From: Flaviflexus salsibiostraticola
Lineage (GTDB): Bacteria; Actinomycetota; Actinomycetes; Actinomycetales; Actinomycetaceae
DNA: 64,000 nt
Direction: 5' to 3'
Assembly (NCBI RefSeq): GCF_003952265.1
Contig: NZ_CP034438.1
Span: 1,054,001-1,118,000 of the forward strand
Shown here one piece after another: positions 8,832 to 18,123 of this stretch. Within the stretch, counting starts at the first letter, position 1, and every line of letters begins with the position of its first letter. The notes under the pieces are model-generated. The model worked only from the letters and a program-made list of their open reading frames with translations. It had not been told where the DNA came from and did not search any database. Both the position numbers and the translations under genes were made by a program.

Positions 8832-9446
8832 ATGACAGAGGAGCGCCCCGGCTTCGTCACCGGCATCATCGACGACCTCACCTATGTCTACAGCGATAGC
8901 TTCTCCCCACAGGAGGTGCAGGAGACCGTCATCGGCGTCTGGAACCGAGCGAAGGACGCGCCAATCGCCCTTCACCTGCCAGTTCTGATCCGCAGCCGCT
9001 CACGGGAGCTTCTGATTGCCCGCGCACAGGCAGAGGGTCGAATCCCGAAGAGGATTCCCGAGATTCTCTTCATCTGCGTCCGCAACGAGGGCAGATCCCA
9101 GCTGGCCGCGGCGCTCGCCGAGCACCTCTCGGGACACCGGGTCCACGTCCGGTCAGCTGGCACCCACCCGACGGGAGAGGTCAGCCCGATCACCGTCCAG
9201 GCGCTTGCCGAGCGGGGCATCTCGCTCGATGCTCCGTACCCCAAGCCCGTGCACACGAGCGTGGTCGATGCGGCTGATGTCGTTGTCACCATGGGGGTCA
9301 GGCAGGATGAGGCGGCCTTCCCTGGGAAACGCTACGAACACTGGGATGTCCCAGACCCCGCGGGTCAGCCGATTGAGGCCGTGCGGGACATTCGGGATGA
9401 CCTTCAGGCTCGGGTGACGAGGCTCCTCCGGGAGATCCTCGACTGA
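8832..9446 (+). CDS. arsC: Low-molecular-weight phosphatase-type arsenate reductase with N-terminal helical domain
   Basis: A 204-residue protein. Residues 1-70 form a predicted helical module found before some actinobacterial ArsC proteins. Residues about 76-204 are the phosphatase-fold reductase with CVRNEGRS (Cys82, Arg88) and the DP loop PDPAGQP. It should reduce As(V) to As(III) with a thiol partner such as mycothiol or thioredoxin. The ATG at 8832 lies 16 nt after the fusion gene stop and has no clear Shine-Dalgarno, so translation may depend on coupling. Two ArsC domains in tandem suggest specialisation; which is active on arsenate is unknown. A bidirectional terminator follows. Confidence 0.85.
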   Translation: MTEERPGFVTGIIDDLTYVYSDSFSPQEVQETVIGVWNRAKDAPIALHLPVLIRSRSRELLIARAQAEGRIPKRIPEILFICVRNEGRSQLAAALAEHLSGHRVHVRSAGTHPTGEVSPITVQALAERGISLDAPYPKPVHTSVVDAADVVVTMGVRQDEAAFPGKRYEHWDVPDPAGQPIEAVRDIRDDLQARVTRLLREILD

Positions 9447-9465
9447 CGACGCATCAAGATCGTCC

Positions 9466-9492
9466 ACTGTGCCTCCCACCGGGAGGCACAGT
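9466..9492. terminator. Bidirectional hairpin between arsC and the small membrane gene
   Basis: ACTGTGCCTCCC and GGGAGGCACAGT form a perfect 12-bp stem with a 3-nt loop between two convergent genes. There is no long T run on either side. Confidence 0.7.
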
Positions 9493-9725
9493 CAGCTCAG
9501 GCGCTTCCTGTCATCTGGAGTGAAGAAGTCGCCGAGCGAGACGTCGTCGATGCTGTCCTCGAGGCTGCCGAGCTCCTTGTTGCGGAAAGCCGTGTAGGAC
9601 TCCTGGACGAAGCTGCGCGACTCATCCCACACCTGCGCCGCGTCGGGGTCGCGGCGCACGAGCATGACGACCGCGACGATGAGAGCGGCGAGGCCGAAAG
9701 CGGCCATGATCATTCCAAGGGTCAC
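9492..9725 (-). CDS. Small membrane protein of unknown function
   Basis: A 77-residue protein with one N-terminal transmembrane segment (about residues 3-22, rich in Ala, Ile and Val), a short basic stretch (RRD), and a hydrophilic tail ending in PDDRKRLS. The GTG start at 9725 has no Shine-Dalgarno but lies 6 nt after a -10-like CATACT, suggesting leaderless expression. It lies downstream of smc on the same strand with a 66-nt gap. I do not recognise the family. Its retention of a clean frame and typical codon use support a real gene. Confidence 0.6.
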   Translation of the reverse strand: MTLGMIMAAFGLAALIVAVVMLVRRDPDAAQVWDESRSFVQESYTAFRNKELGSLEDSIDDVSLGDFFTPDDRKRLS

Positions 9726-9791
9726 GGTCCTAGTATGGCCGTGACCTCGGGTTTTATCGACCTGGGGACGCGCCGAGTGACCAAATTGTCA

Positions 9792-12700
9792 TCAAACTGC
9801 CTCATTGGGCCGCAGATCCTTCAAACGCTGTGAGATGACGGTCGAGACGCCGTGCTCCCGCATCGCCACCCCGTAGATGGTGTCGGCGATCTCCATCGTC
9901 CGCTTCTGATGGGTGATGACGATGAGCTGCGAGGAGTCCTGCAGCTCCTTGAACATCGTCAGCATCCGGCCGAGGTTGATGTCGTCGAGTGCGGCCTCGA
10001 CTTCATCGAGGACGTAGAACGGCGACGGTCGGGCTTTGAAGATGGCGACGAGGAACGCCAGCGCCGTGAGCGACCGCTCGCCACCCGAGAGGAGCGACAG
10101 TCTTTTCACCCGCTTGCCGGGAGGTCTCGCCTCAATCTCGAGTCCGGCCGTCAGCGGATCATCGCCCGTGAGAACGAGTCTGCCCTCCCCGCCGGGGAAG
10201 AGCGTGCTGAACACGTGGACGAATGCCTCCTGGACATCTCGGTAGGCGTCCGTCAGCACGGACTGCACCCGCTCATCGATGTCGGCGACGATCTGGATGA
10301 GGTCGGCCTTCGACCTGCGCAGGTCATCGAGCTGGTCCGACAGATAGGTATGCCGCTCCTCCAAGGCCGCGTGCTCCTCGAGGGCGAGAGGGTTGATCCT
10401 GCCGAGCCGGGCCAGCTTCTTCTGCGCCTGGTCGAGCCGCTTCTGCTGCTCCTCGCGCACGTACGGCACAGAGCCCTCGTCGGTCGGAACATCGACGAGG
10501 GGGCCGAACTCGGCCACGAGCTCATCGGCGCCCATGCTGAGGTCGGCGCGTGCCCGCTCCTCGAGCTGGTCGAGGCGGATCCGCTGTTCGGCGCGAGCCA
10601 CATCGCGCCTGTTCACCGCATCATCCACCTCGGCGATGCGGGCATCGACCTCATCGAGTCGCCTGCGCGCCTCGATGAGGGCCGCGTCCCGGTCCGCACG
10701 GCCGGACTCCGCCTCCCGGCGCAGCCGTGCCGCCGTATCTCGAGCGGATTCGACCCGCTCGAGCGTGCGTCCCGCGAGTTCGGCGACCTGGAGTGCGATG
10801 CGGGCGTGGTGGGCGCGTCGGGTCTGGCGGCGCTGCTCCTCGATGAGCCGCGCCTCCTCGGCGCGAGCATGGCGCTCAAGCGCATCGGCCTTGCCGGAGA
10901 TGACGGAGACGCGCTCCTGGGCGATCCTAAGCGCGAGGCGTCCTTCCGTCTCGCCGGATCGGGCCGCGACCGTCTCGGCGTGGCGCGCGGTCTTCCTCTC
11001 CTGGGCGTGGGCGAGCCGCTCCTCGAGCTCCTTCGGGTCCGTGTCCTGTGCCTTCTGGTCCGCCTCGAGGGAGGCGAGCTCCTCCCTCCGGGACGCAAGC
11101 TCGAGAGCGATCTTCTCGAGCCGCGCCGTATTCCTCTCAACCTCGGCGCGCGCCGCGGTGAGCGACTGGCGCAGCACGCCAAGCTCGGCTGTGGACGCCG
11201 CCAGCTGCGAATCCCTCGCGTGCATCTCAGCCCTCGCAGCCGCCGCCCGGCCCTCAATGTCATCGAGGTCGGCCTGGGACTTCGCGACCCGGACCCCTGC
11301 CGCGGCAAGATCCTTGACGGCCGTCTCCGCCTCGGCGCGGGCGGCGCGTGCCGCGGCCTGTCGGGCGAGGATCGACGCCTCGGCGACTGCGCCGCCGCTC
11401 GCGGCATCCGGCCCGATCGAGTCCCCATCACGGGTGACGACCCGCGGTGCGCCGGCGGCGACGAGCCTGCCCGCGAGGGTGAGATCAGCGGCGAGAATAG
11501 TGCCCGCGAGCGCGCGGTCGAGCCCCGGCCATCCCGTCACCGCGTCGGACGCGAGTACGGCGTCACCCTCGTCGATGCCGACGGACGCAAGGGCGGCCCG
11601 CGCAGCGTCATCGAGGGTGCGGTCGGAGGCCCCGACTGTCTGGTCGGCGCCCTGTCCTGCGGTGGTCCTGACAGCGATGACGACGCGGCCGCTCTCGCCG
11701 TCGCGGACGTGGCGGATGGCGGCGATGGCGGCATCGACGTCCTCGGCGGTCAGGGCCTTGGCGGTGTCGCCCAGCGCCGCCTCGGCGGCCGCCTCCCATC
11801 CTTCCGCCACGTCGAGGGATTCACGGAGCCAACCGGTGATGCCTGGAACACTGTCGAGCACGCCGGCCGACCCGTCCTCGGGTTCGAGGGAGAGCATGAG
11901 GGTCTCAGCACGGGTCTGGGAGATGTCGCGCCTACCCCTGGCCTCCGACTGCTCGTCGCGGGCCTCGGCGAGTGCCTGCTTGGCGGCGGCAAGCATCCCC
12001 GCGAGCTCCTCGTAATCCTTCGACAGCTCGTCGTTTCCGCCGTCGTGGGCGACGATCGCCTCCTCGGCGGCGGCGACCTTCGCCTGGGCGTCGGCCTCCC
12101 GCTCGAGTGCCGACTGGCGCGCTGATTCGACGCGATCCTTCTCCTCGGTGAGGGATTCGACCCGGGAGGCTGCGGTGACGATGCGGCCGGACAGCCGGGC
12201 CGCGTCCTCCCTCCGATCGGCGATCGCACGGGACAGCGCGGAGATCTCCCTATCGAGCTCACGCTCGACGTCCTCGGCCTTCGCACGCCTGTCGACCGCC
12301 TCCTGAAGTGCGTGTTCGGCGCGCTCCTTCGCGTGCTGGAGGTCTGTCTCGTCGGCTCGGATGGAGGCGGCGCGGGAGCGGAGCTCCTCCGGGCTCTCCC
12401 TGCGCTGGGATTCGGGTTGGACGGAGAGCGCGCGTGCGCGCTCCCCCGCAAGGCTGACGAGCGACGTGAAGCGCTCAGCCTGCGTCGACAGACGCTGCCA
12501 TGACTCGGTGAGGTCGGCGATGACGGGATTCGCTTTCGCCCTCTGCTCCTCGAGCTTGGCGACCTCGTCTCGCACGGCGCTGCGCTGGGCCGCGAGTGTC
12601 TCACGCTCTGCCCGCAGCCTCGACTCGTCCTCGACTGCCGCGCTGAGGCGAGCCTGGACCTGGGCGATATCGTCGGCGAGCAGGCGGGCCTGCGCGTCGC

Positions 12701-13367
12701 GCACCTCGGCCTGGATGACCTGGGCGCTGCGGGCGGCCTGTGCCTGGCGTGCGAGGGGGCCGAGTTGCCTGCGCAGCTCGGCTGTGAGATCGGAGAGCCT
12801 GTTGAGGTTGCCCGTCATCGACTCGAGCTTGCGGAGCGCCTTCTCCTTGCGCCGGCGATGCTTGAGAACGCCGGCGGCCTCTTCGATGAAGGAGCGGCGC
12901 TCCTCAGGGGTCGCCTGGAGGACGGCATCGAGCCTGCCCTGGCCGACGATGACGTGCATCTCCCGCCCCATGCCGGTGTCGGAGAGGAGCTCTTGGATGT
13001 CAAGCAGGCGGACCGGTGAGCCGTTGATCGCGTACTCGGACCCGCCCGAGCGGAACAGGGTGCGGGAGATCGTCACCTCGGTATAGGAGATCGGCAGCGC
13101 CCCATCCGAATTGTCGATGGTGAGCGAGACTTCGGCCCGGCCGAGGGCGGGGCGGTTCGCTGTGCCGGCGAAGATGACATCGGCCATGGAGCCGCCGCGG
13201 AGCGTCTTCGCCACCTGCTCACCCATGACCCACGCAAGGGCATCGACCACGTTCGACTTTCCCGACCCATTCGGGCCGACGACACAGTTGATGCCGGGCT
13301 CAAAGGTCAGTGTCGTCGCGGTCGCAAAGGACTTGAAACCGCGAAGAGTCAGCTGTTTGAGATGCAC
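9792..13367 (-). CDS. smc: Chromosome segregation protein SMC
   Basis: The 1191-residue product matches bacterial SMC in length and layout: ATPase head half with Walker A GPNGSGKS (31-38), a long coiled coil rich in Arg, Glu and Ala, a hinge around 510-680 (the segment with GVLDSVPGITGWL begins it), a returning coiled coil, and a C-terminal head with signature LSGGERS (about 1093) and Walker B FYVLDEVEAALDD. SMC with ScpA and ScpB compacts and segregates chromosomes. The GTG at 13367 gives the standard actinobacterial N-terminus (VHLKQLTLRGFKSFA), while the upstream in-frame extension is unrelated. A -10-like TATCCT 7 nt before suggests a leaderless start. ftsY, a common neighbour, is not adjacent. 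Confidence 0.97.
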   Translation of the reverse strand: MHLKQLTLRGFKSFATATTLTFEPGINCVVGPNGSGKSNVVDALAWVMGEQVAKTLRGGSMADVIFAGTANRPALGRAEVSLTIDNSDGALPISYTEVTISRTLFRSGGSEYAINGSPVRLLDIQELLSDTGMGREMHVIVGQGRLDAVLQATPEERRSFIEEAAGVLKHRRRKEKALRKLESMTGNLNRLSDLTAELRRQLGPLARQAQAARSAQVIQAEVRDAQARLLADDIAQVQARLSAAVEDESRLRAERETLAAQRSAVRDEVAKLEEQRAKANPVIADLTESWQRLSTQAERFTSLVSLAGERARALSVQPESQRRESPEELRSRAASIRADETDLQHAKERAEHALQEAVDRRAKAEDVERELDREISALSRAIADRREDAARLSGRIVTAASRVESLTEEKDRVESARQSALEREADAQAKVAAAEEAIVAHDGGNDELSKDYEELAGMLAAAKQALAEARDEQSEARGRRDISQTRAETLMLSLEPEDGSAGVLDSVPGITGWLRESLDVAEGWEAAAEAALGDTAKALTAEDVDAAIAAIRHVRDGESGRVVIAVRTTAGQGADQTVGASDRTLDDAARAALASVGIDEGDAVLASDAVTGWPGLDRALAGTILAADLTLAGRLVAAGAPRVVTRDGDSIGPDAASGGAVAEASILARQAAARAARAEAETAVKDLAAAGVRVAKSQADLDDIEGRAAAARAEMHARDSQLAASTAELGVLRQSLTAARAEVERNTARLEKIALELASRREELASLEADQKAQDTDPKELEERLAHAQERKTARHAETVAARSGETEGRLALRIAQERVSVISGKADALERHARAEEARLIEEQRRQTRRAHHARIALQVAELAGRTLERVESARDTAARLRREAESGRADRDAALIEARRRLDEVDARIAEVDDAVNRRDVARAEQRIRLDQLEERARADLSMGADELVAEFGPLVDVPTDEGSVPYVREEQQKRLDQAQKKLARLGRINPLALEEHAALEERHTYLSDQLDDLRRSKADLIQIVADIDERVQSVLTDAYRDVQEAFVHVFSTLFPGGEGRLVLTGDDPLTAGLEIEARPPGKRVKRLSLLSGGERSLTALAFLVAIFKARPSPFYVLDEVEAALDDINLGRMLTMFKELQDSSQLIVITHQKRTMEIADTIYGVAMREHGVSTVISQRLKDLRPNEAV

Positions 13368-13626
13368 GCGTCCAAGGATATGCCAGAACTGGGGCGCGGG
13401 CGGGTTGATGGCTCGGCCGGTCACGTCCCTGCTTGTGGCTGGCGCCCGCCGCTCCGCCTGCTCGCAGCAGTGGACGCTCATGCGCGTCTCAGGAGGCCCT
13501 GCTCCCATATCGGCCATGCCCGCGCTCAAGATACGGCCAACCCTCTCCGCAAATACTGAGCGCCAGCTCTTTTCGTCTACCCTTACTTCGTGTCAGACTG
13601 TTCTGGGACAAACTGGGAGGTTCCCC

Positions 13627-16600
13627 ATGGATCGGTCATCACTTCCCCAAGCGGAAGCCCTCTTTGATCCTTGTTTCGACAAGGATGCGTGCGGGATCGC
13701 GATGGTTGCGACGCTGCGCCGCTCGGCTGGACACGATGTCGTCGAACGCGCTCTCAGCGCCCTTCGCAATCTCGAGCATCGTGGCGCCGTCGGCTCCGAC
13801 GCGGGCACCGGTGACGGCGCGGGCATTCTCACCCAGGTGCCGGATGACCTCTTCCGAGCACTATGCGATATGGACCTGCCTCCGGCAGGCGGCTACGCCA
13901 CCGGCCTCATCTTCCTTCCCACCTCCACCGAGGAGCGAGCCGCCTCAATCTCGGCGATCGAGGCCCTGGCGGACGAGGAGGGGCTGACCGTCATCGGGTG
14001 GCGGGACGTGCCGATCGATCCGTCGCATCTCGGCACCCAGGCGCGTGAGGCGATGCCGCATATCTCCCAGCTCTTCGTCTCCCATCCCGACGGACTGTTC
14101 GGCGTCGACCTGGACCGACGGGCGTTCCGCCTGCGGAAGCGCATGGAGAACACCGTCGACGCCTACCCGGTCTCGCTGTCGAGCAGGACCATCACGTACA
14201 AGGGAATGGTGACGACGCTGCAGCTGGAGCCGTTCTACCCAGACCTCTCCGACCCGCGCTTCGCCACGAGGTTCGCCATCGTCCACTCCCGCTTCTCGAC
14301 CAATACGTTCCCCTCGTGGCCCCTGGCCCAGCCGCTGCGGATGATCGCGCACAACGGCGAGATCAATACAGTGCGCGGGAACCGGCAGTGGATGAAGGCC
14401 AGGGATTCTGACCTTCAGTCGGATCTCCTCGGCGATATGGCGCCATTGCTCCCGACACTGTCGGCTGCGCTCTCGGACTCCGGGTCGTTCGATGAGGCCC
14501 TTGAGCTTCTCACGCTCGCCGGGAGGTCACTGCCCCACGCCGTCATGATGATGGTGCCCCAGGCATGGGAGTCGGCGACCGACCTTCCTCGTGAGCTGCG
14601 GGACTTCTACGAGTTCCACTCGCTCCTCATGGAGCCGTGGGACGGCCCCGCGGCGATCTGCTTCACGGACGGATCCCTCGTCGGCGCCACGCTCGACCGC
14701 AACGGTCTGCGGCCGAGCAGGTGGATGAGGACGACGGATGGGCTCGTCATCTGTGCATCCGAGACCGGCGTCCTCCCCGACATCCCGCCGCACATGATCG
14801 AGGCGCGCGGGCGCCTCAAGCCGGGCGAGATGCTCCTCATCGACACGGAGAAGGGGCTGGTCCTCGACTCCGACCAGGTCAAGCTCGAGATCGCGACGAT
14901 GGAGAACTGGGGCGAGTGGCTCGAGTCCTCGAGGATTGACCTCGCGGACCTGCCCGACCGTGAGCACGTGGCCCATACTCTCGCGTCTGTTGTGCGGCGC
15001 CAGCGCACGTTCGGATACACGGAGGAGGACCTCAAGGTCCTCATCGGGCCGATGGCGACAACGGGCGCGGAGCCTGTAGCCGCCATGGGCTCCGACGTTC
15101 CGATCGCCGTCCTCTCCGCGCGCCCTCGCCTGCTCTTCGATTACTTCTCCCAGGCCTTTGCCCAGGTGACCAATCCGCCGCTCGACTCGATTCGGGAGGC
15201 CCTCGTGACCTCGCTCCGTTCGGGGATCGGCCCGGTCCGCAACCTGCTCTCAGCGACGCCCATGCACGCGAGTCAGATCATCACGAACTTCCCGGTGCTG
15301 ACGAACGACGAGCTCGCGAAGATCAAGCGGATCGACCGCTCCCCCGGCTCCCGGCGCACCGTCACCCTGTCTCTCCTCTTCACAGGCTCACTGGAGGAGC
15401 GCCTCACCGAGCTCTTCGACGAGGTTGACGAGGCGATTGAGGATGGCGCGCACTACATCGTGCTCTCCGACCGGGATTCGGACAGCCTTCGCGTTCCGGT
15501 GCCGTCGCTTCTCGCCGTCTCTGCCGTCCACCAGCACCTCATCCGCACCGGTCGTCGGATGAGGGTCGGCCTCGTCGTCGAGGCCGGCGATGCCCGGGAG
15601 GTCCATCACATCGCGCTCCTTCTCGGCTACGGGGCGAGCGCGGTCAACCCCTATCTCGCCATGGAGTCGGCCGAGCAGCTCTCGCACACGGGAGAGATCC
15701 AGGTCGATCCCGACACCGCGGTCGCCAACCTCATCCAGGCCCTCGGCAAGGGCGTCCTCAAGATCATGTCGAAGATGGGGATCTCCGCGATCGGCTCCTA
15801 CATCGCCGCCCAGACCTTCGAGGCGGTCGGACTCTCCCCCGAGGTCATCGACCCTTACTTCACCGGCACGCCCTCTCGGCTGGGCGGCATCGGGCTCGAT
15901 CAGATCGAGAAGGATGCCCGGGCTCGCCACGCGTTCGGCTACCAGGCGGAGACTGCGGCGCACGCCCACCGCCGGCTCACCCCGGGTGGAGAGCACCAGT
16001 GGCGCCCGGACGGCGAAGTCCATCTCTTCACCCCCGAGACGGTCTTCAAGCTCCAGCACGCGACACGGACCGGGCAGTTCGACATCTTCCGCGAGTACAC
16101 CCAGCTCATCAACAATCAGGCGCGAGAGCTCAAGACGCTCCGCGGACTCTTCGCGTTCAAGGCGCGCACCCCGATCAGCATCGACGAGGTCGAGCCCATC
16201 GAGTCGATCATGGCCCGTTTCCAGACGGGGGCGATGAGCTATGGCTCCATCTCAGCCGAGGCACACGAGACCCTCGCCGTCGCCATGAACCGGATCGGCG
16301 GCAAGTCGAACACCGGCGAGGGCGGAGAAGATCTCGAGCGGCTTCTCGATCCCGAGCGGCGCTCGGCGATCAAGCAGGTCGCGTCCGGCCGGTTCGGCGT
16401 CACCTCGATGTACCTCACCCACGCCGATGACATCCAGATCAAGATGGCGCAGGGCGCCAAGCCGGGCGAGGGCGGCCAACTGCCCGGGAAGAAGATGTAC
16501 CCGTGGATCGCCGCGACGCGCGGCTCGACGCCCGGCATCGGGCTCGTCTCCCCGCCCCCGCACCACGACATCTATTCGATTGAGGATCTCAAGCAACTGA

Positions 16601-18123
16601 TCTTCGATCTCAAGAGGGCGAACAGCCGCGCCCGCATCAACGTCAAGCTCGTCGCCCAGTCGGGCATCGGAGCCGTCGCCGCAGGCGTCGCGAAGGCGAA
16701 GGCCGATGTCATCCTCATCTCCGGCTTCGACGGCGGGACGGGCGCGGCGCCGATCAATTCGCTCGGGCATGCCGGCATCCCCTGGGAGATCGGACTGGCC
16801 GAGGCGCAGCAGACTCTGCGCATGAACAGGCTGCGGGGCCGGGTCACCCTCACGGTCGACGGTTCCCTCAAGACCGGGCGGGATGTCATCATCGGTGCTC
16901 TGCTCGGCGCCGAGGAATTCGGGTTCGCCACGGCACCGCTCGTCGTCTCGGGCTGCATCATGATGCGCAAGTGCCATCTCGACACGTGCCCGGTCGGGGT
17001 CGCCACGCAGAATCCTGAGCTGCGGGCCCGGTTCTCGGGCCAGCCGGAGTTCGTCGAAACATTCTTCCGCTTCATCGCATCCGAGGTGCGGGAGATTCTC
17101 GCCGAACTCGGCTTCCGCACCCTCGATGAGGCGATCGGCCGCGCCGATGTCCTCGAGGTCGACGAGGCGATCAGGCACGTGAAGACAGACGGTCTCGACC
17201 TCTCTCCCATCTTCGCCGTCCTCGGCGACGGGCCACTCCGCCGCACGGAGCCGCAGGATCACGAGCTGGACGACCAGCTCGACAGCCGGATCGAGGCCGA
17301 CGTCTGGTCGGCGATCGCCAACGAGGGCAGGTACGAGGGGTCCTTCTCGATCAAGAACACGGACCGGGCGATCGGAACGATGCTGGGCGGGGATCTCACG
17401 CGGCGCCACGGCGACAACGGTCTCGGGCCCGGCACGATCACCCTTCATCTCGACGGCTCAGCGGGACAGTCCCTCGGCGCCTTCCTGCCCCGCGGGATCA
17501 CGCTGCGCCTGCTCGGCGACGCGAACGACTATGTGGGCAAGGGCCTGTCCGGCGGGACGATCACGATCGCCCCGCACCCCCAGTCGCCCCTCACCGCCCA
17601 CGAGAACGTCATTGCCGGGAACGTCATCGGATACGGCGCGACGAGCGGCAGGATGTTCCTCCGCGGGATCGTCGGCGAACGCTTCCTCGTCCGCAACTCG
17701 GGAGCGACCGCGGTCTGCGAGGGCGCGGGCGATCACGCACTCGAGTACATGACCGGCGGCACCGCCGTCATCCTCGGACCGACGGGCCGCAACCTCGGTG
17801 CGGGCATGTCGGGCGGATGCGCCTACGTTCTCGACCTCGACGAGAGGCTCATCAACCGCGAGGCGCGCAGCGAGCTCGCCTGCCAGCAGCTGACCGCCGC
17901 GGATATCGATGAACTCTCCGACCTGCTTACGGAGCACGTCAACGCGACGGGGTCGGGACTGGCCTCAGAGCTCCTCATCTCACCCGATTGGCACCGCTTC
18001 ACGAAGATCGTTCCGAAGGATTGGGCCCTCGTCACGCAGGTGCGCTCCGAAGCCCGCGAGCGCGGCGAGGACCCGAACGGGGCGCAGACGTGGGCACAGA
18101 TCCTGGAGGTGACCCATGGCTGA
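13627..18123 (+). CDS. gltB: Glutamate synthase (NADPH/NADH) large subunit
   Basis: A 1498-residue GOGAT large subunit that converts glutamine plus 2-oxoglutarate to two glutamates. The N-terminal class II glutaminase domain has its nucleophile at Cys22 in KDACGIAM, implying removal of a 21-residue propeptide. The FMN-binding synthase domain follows; CIMMRKCHLDTCPVG carries the three cysteines of the 3Fe-4S cluster. The C-terminal beta-helix GXGXG domain (SGGTITI, GMSGGCAYV) closes the protein. The ATG at 13627 has GGGAGG upstream, whereas in-frame sequence further upstream is not conserved in type. It overlaps gltD by 8 nt. Confidence 0.97.
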   Translation: MDRSSLPQAEALFDPCFDKDACGIAMVATLRRSAGHDVVERALSALRNLEHRGAVGSDAGTGDGAGILTQVPDDLFRALCDMDLPPAGGYATGLIFLPTSTEERAASISAIEALADEEGLTVIGWRDVPIDPSHLGTQAREAMPHISQLFVSHPDGLFGVDLDRRAFRLRKRMENTVDAYPVSLSSRTITYKGMVTTLQLEPFYPDLSDPRFATRFAIVHSRFSTNTFPSWPLAQPLRMIAHNGEINTVRGNRQWMKARDSDLQSDLLGDMAPLLPTLSAALSDSGSFDEALELLTLAGRSLPHAVMMMVPQAWESATDLPRELRDFYEFHSLLMEPWDGPAAICFTDGSLVGATLDRNGLRPSRWMRTTDGLVICASETGVLPDIPPHMIEARGRLKPGEMLLIDTEKGLVLDSDQVKLEIATMENWGEWLESSRIDLADLPDREHVAHTLASVVRRQRTFGYTEEDLKVLIGPMATTGAEPVAAMGSDVPIAVLSARPRLLFDYFSQAFAQVTNPPLDSIREALVTSLRSGIGPVRNLLSATPMHASQIITNFPVLTNDELAKIKRIDRSPGSRRTVTLSLLFTGSLEERLTELFDEVDEAIEDGAHYIVLSDRDSDSLRVPVPSLLAVSAVHQHLIRTGRRMRVGLVVEAGDAREVHHIALLLGYGASAVNPYLAMESAEQLSHTGEIQVDPDTAVANLIQALGKGVLKIMSKMGISAIGSYIAAQTFEAVGLSPEVIDPYFTGTPSRLGGIGLDQIEKDARARHAFGYQAETAAHAHRRLTPGGEHQWRPDGEVHLFTPETVFKLQHATRTGQFDIFREYTQLINNQARELKTLRGLFAFKARTPISIDEVEPIESIMARFQTGAMSYGSISAEAHETLAVAMNRIGGKSNTGEGGEDLERLLDPERRSAIKQVASGRFGVTSMYLTHADDIQIKMAQGAKPGEGGQLPGKKMYPWIAATRGSTPGIGLVSPPPHHDIYSIEDLKQLIFDLKRANSRARINVKLVAQSGIGAVAAGVAKAKADVILISGFDGGTGAAPINSLGHAGIPWEIGLAEAQQTLRMNRLRGRVTLTVDGSLKTGRDVIIGALLGAEEFGFATAPLVVSGCIMMRKCHLDTCPVGVATQNPELRARFSGQPEFVETFFRFIASEVREILAELGFRTLDEAIGRADVLEVDEAIRHVKTDGLDLSPIFAVLGDGPLRRTEPQDHELDDQLDSRIEADVWSAIANEGRYEGSFSIKNTDRAIGTMLGGDLTRRHGDNGLGPGTITLHLDGSAGQSLGAFLPRGITLRLLGDANDYVGKGLSGGTITIAPHPQSPLTAHENVIAGNVIGYGATSGRMFLRGIVGERFLVRNSGATAVCEGAGDHALEYMTGGTAVILGPTGRNLGAGMSGGCAYVLDLDERLINREARSELACQQLTAADIDELSDLLTEHVNATGSGLASELLISPDWHRFTKIVPKDWALVTQVRSEARERGEDPNGAQTWAQILEVTHG

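Noticed and set aside
10393..12015. Very long plus-strand open frames opposite smc (540 and 757 codons)
   Set aside because: They are antisense shadows of a high-GC gene: Arg/Ser/Ala-rich low-complexity translation, no ribosome site, and no family motifs, while the minus-strand SMC has all its domains.
13111..13626. N-terminal extension of gltB upstream of 13627
   Set aside because: It reads antisense to smc and lacks family sequence; the ribosome site is at 13627 and the nucleophile Cys must be near the N-terminus.
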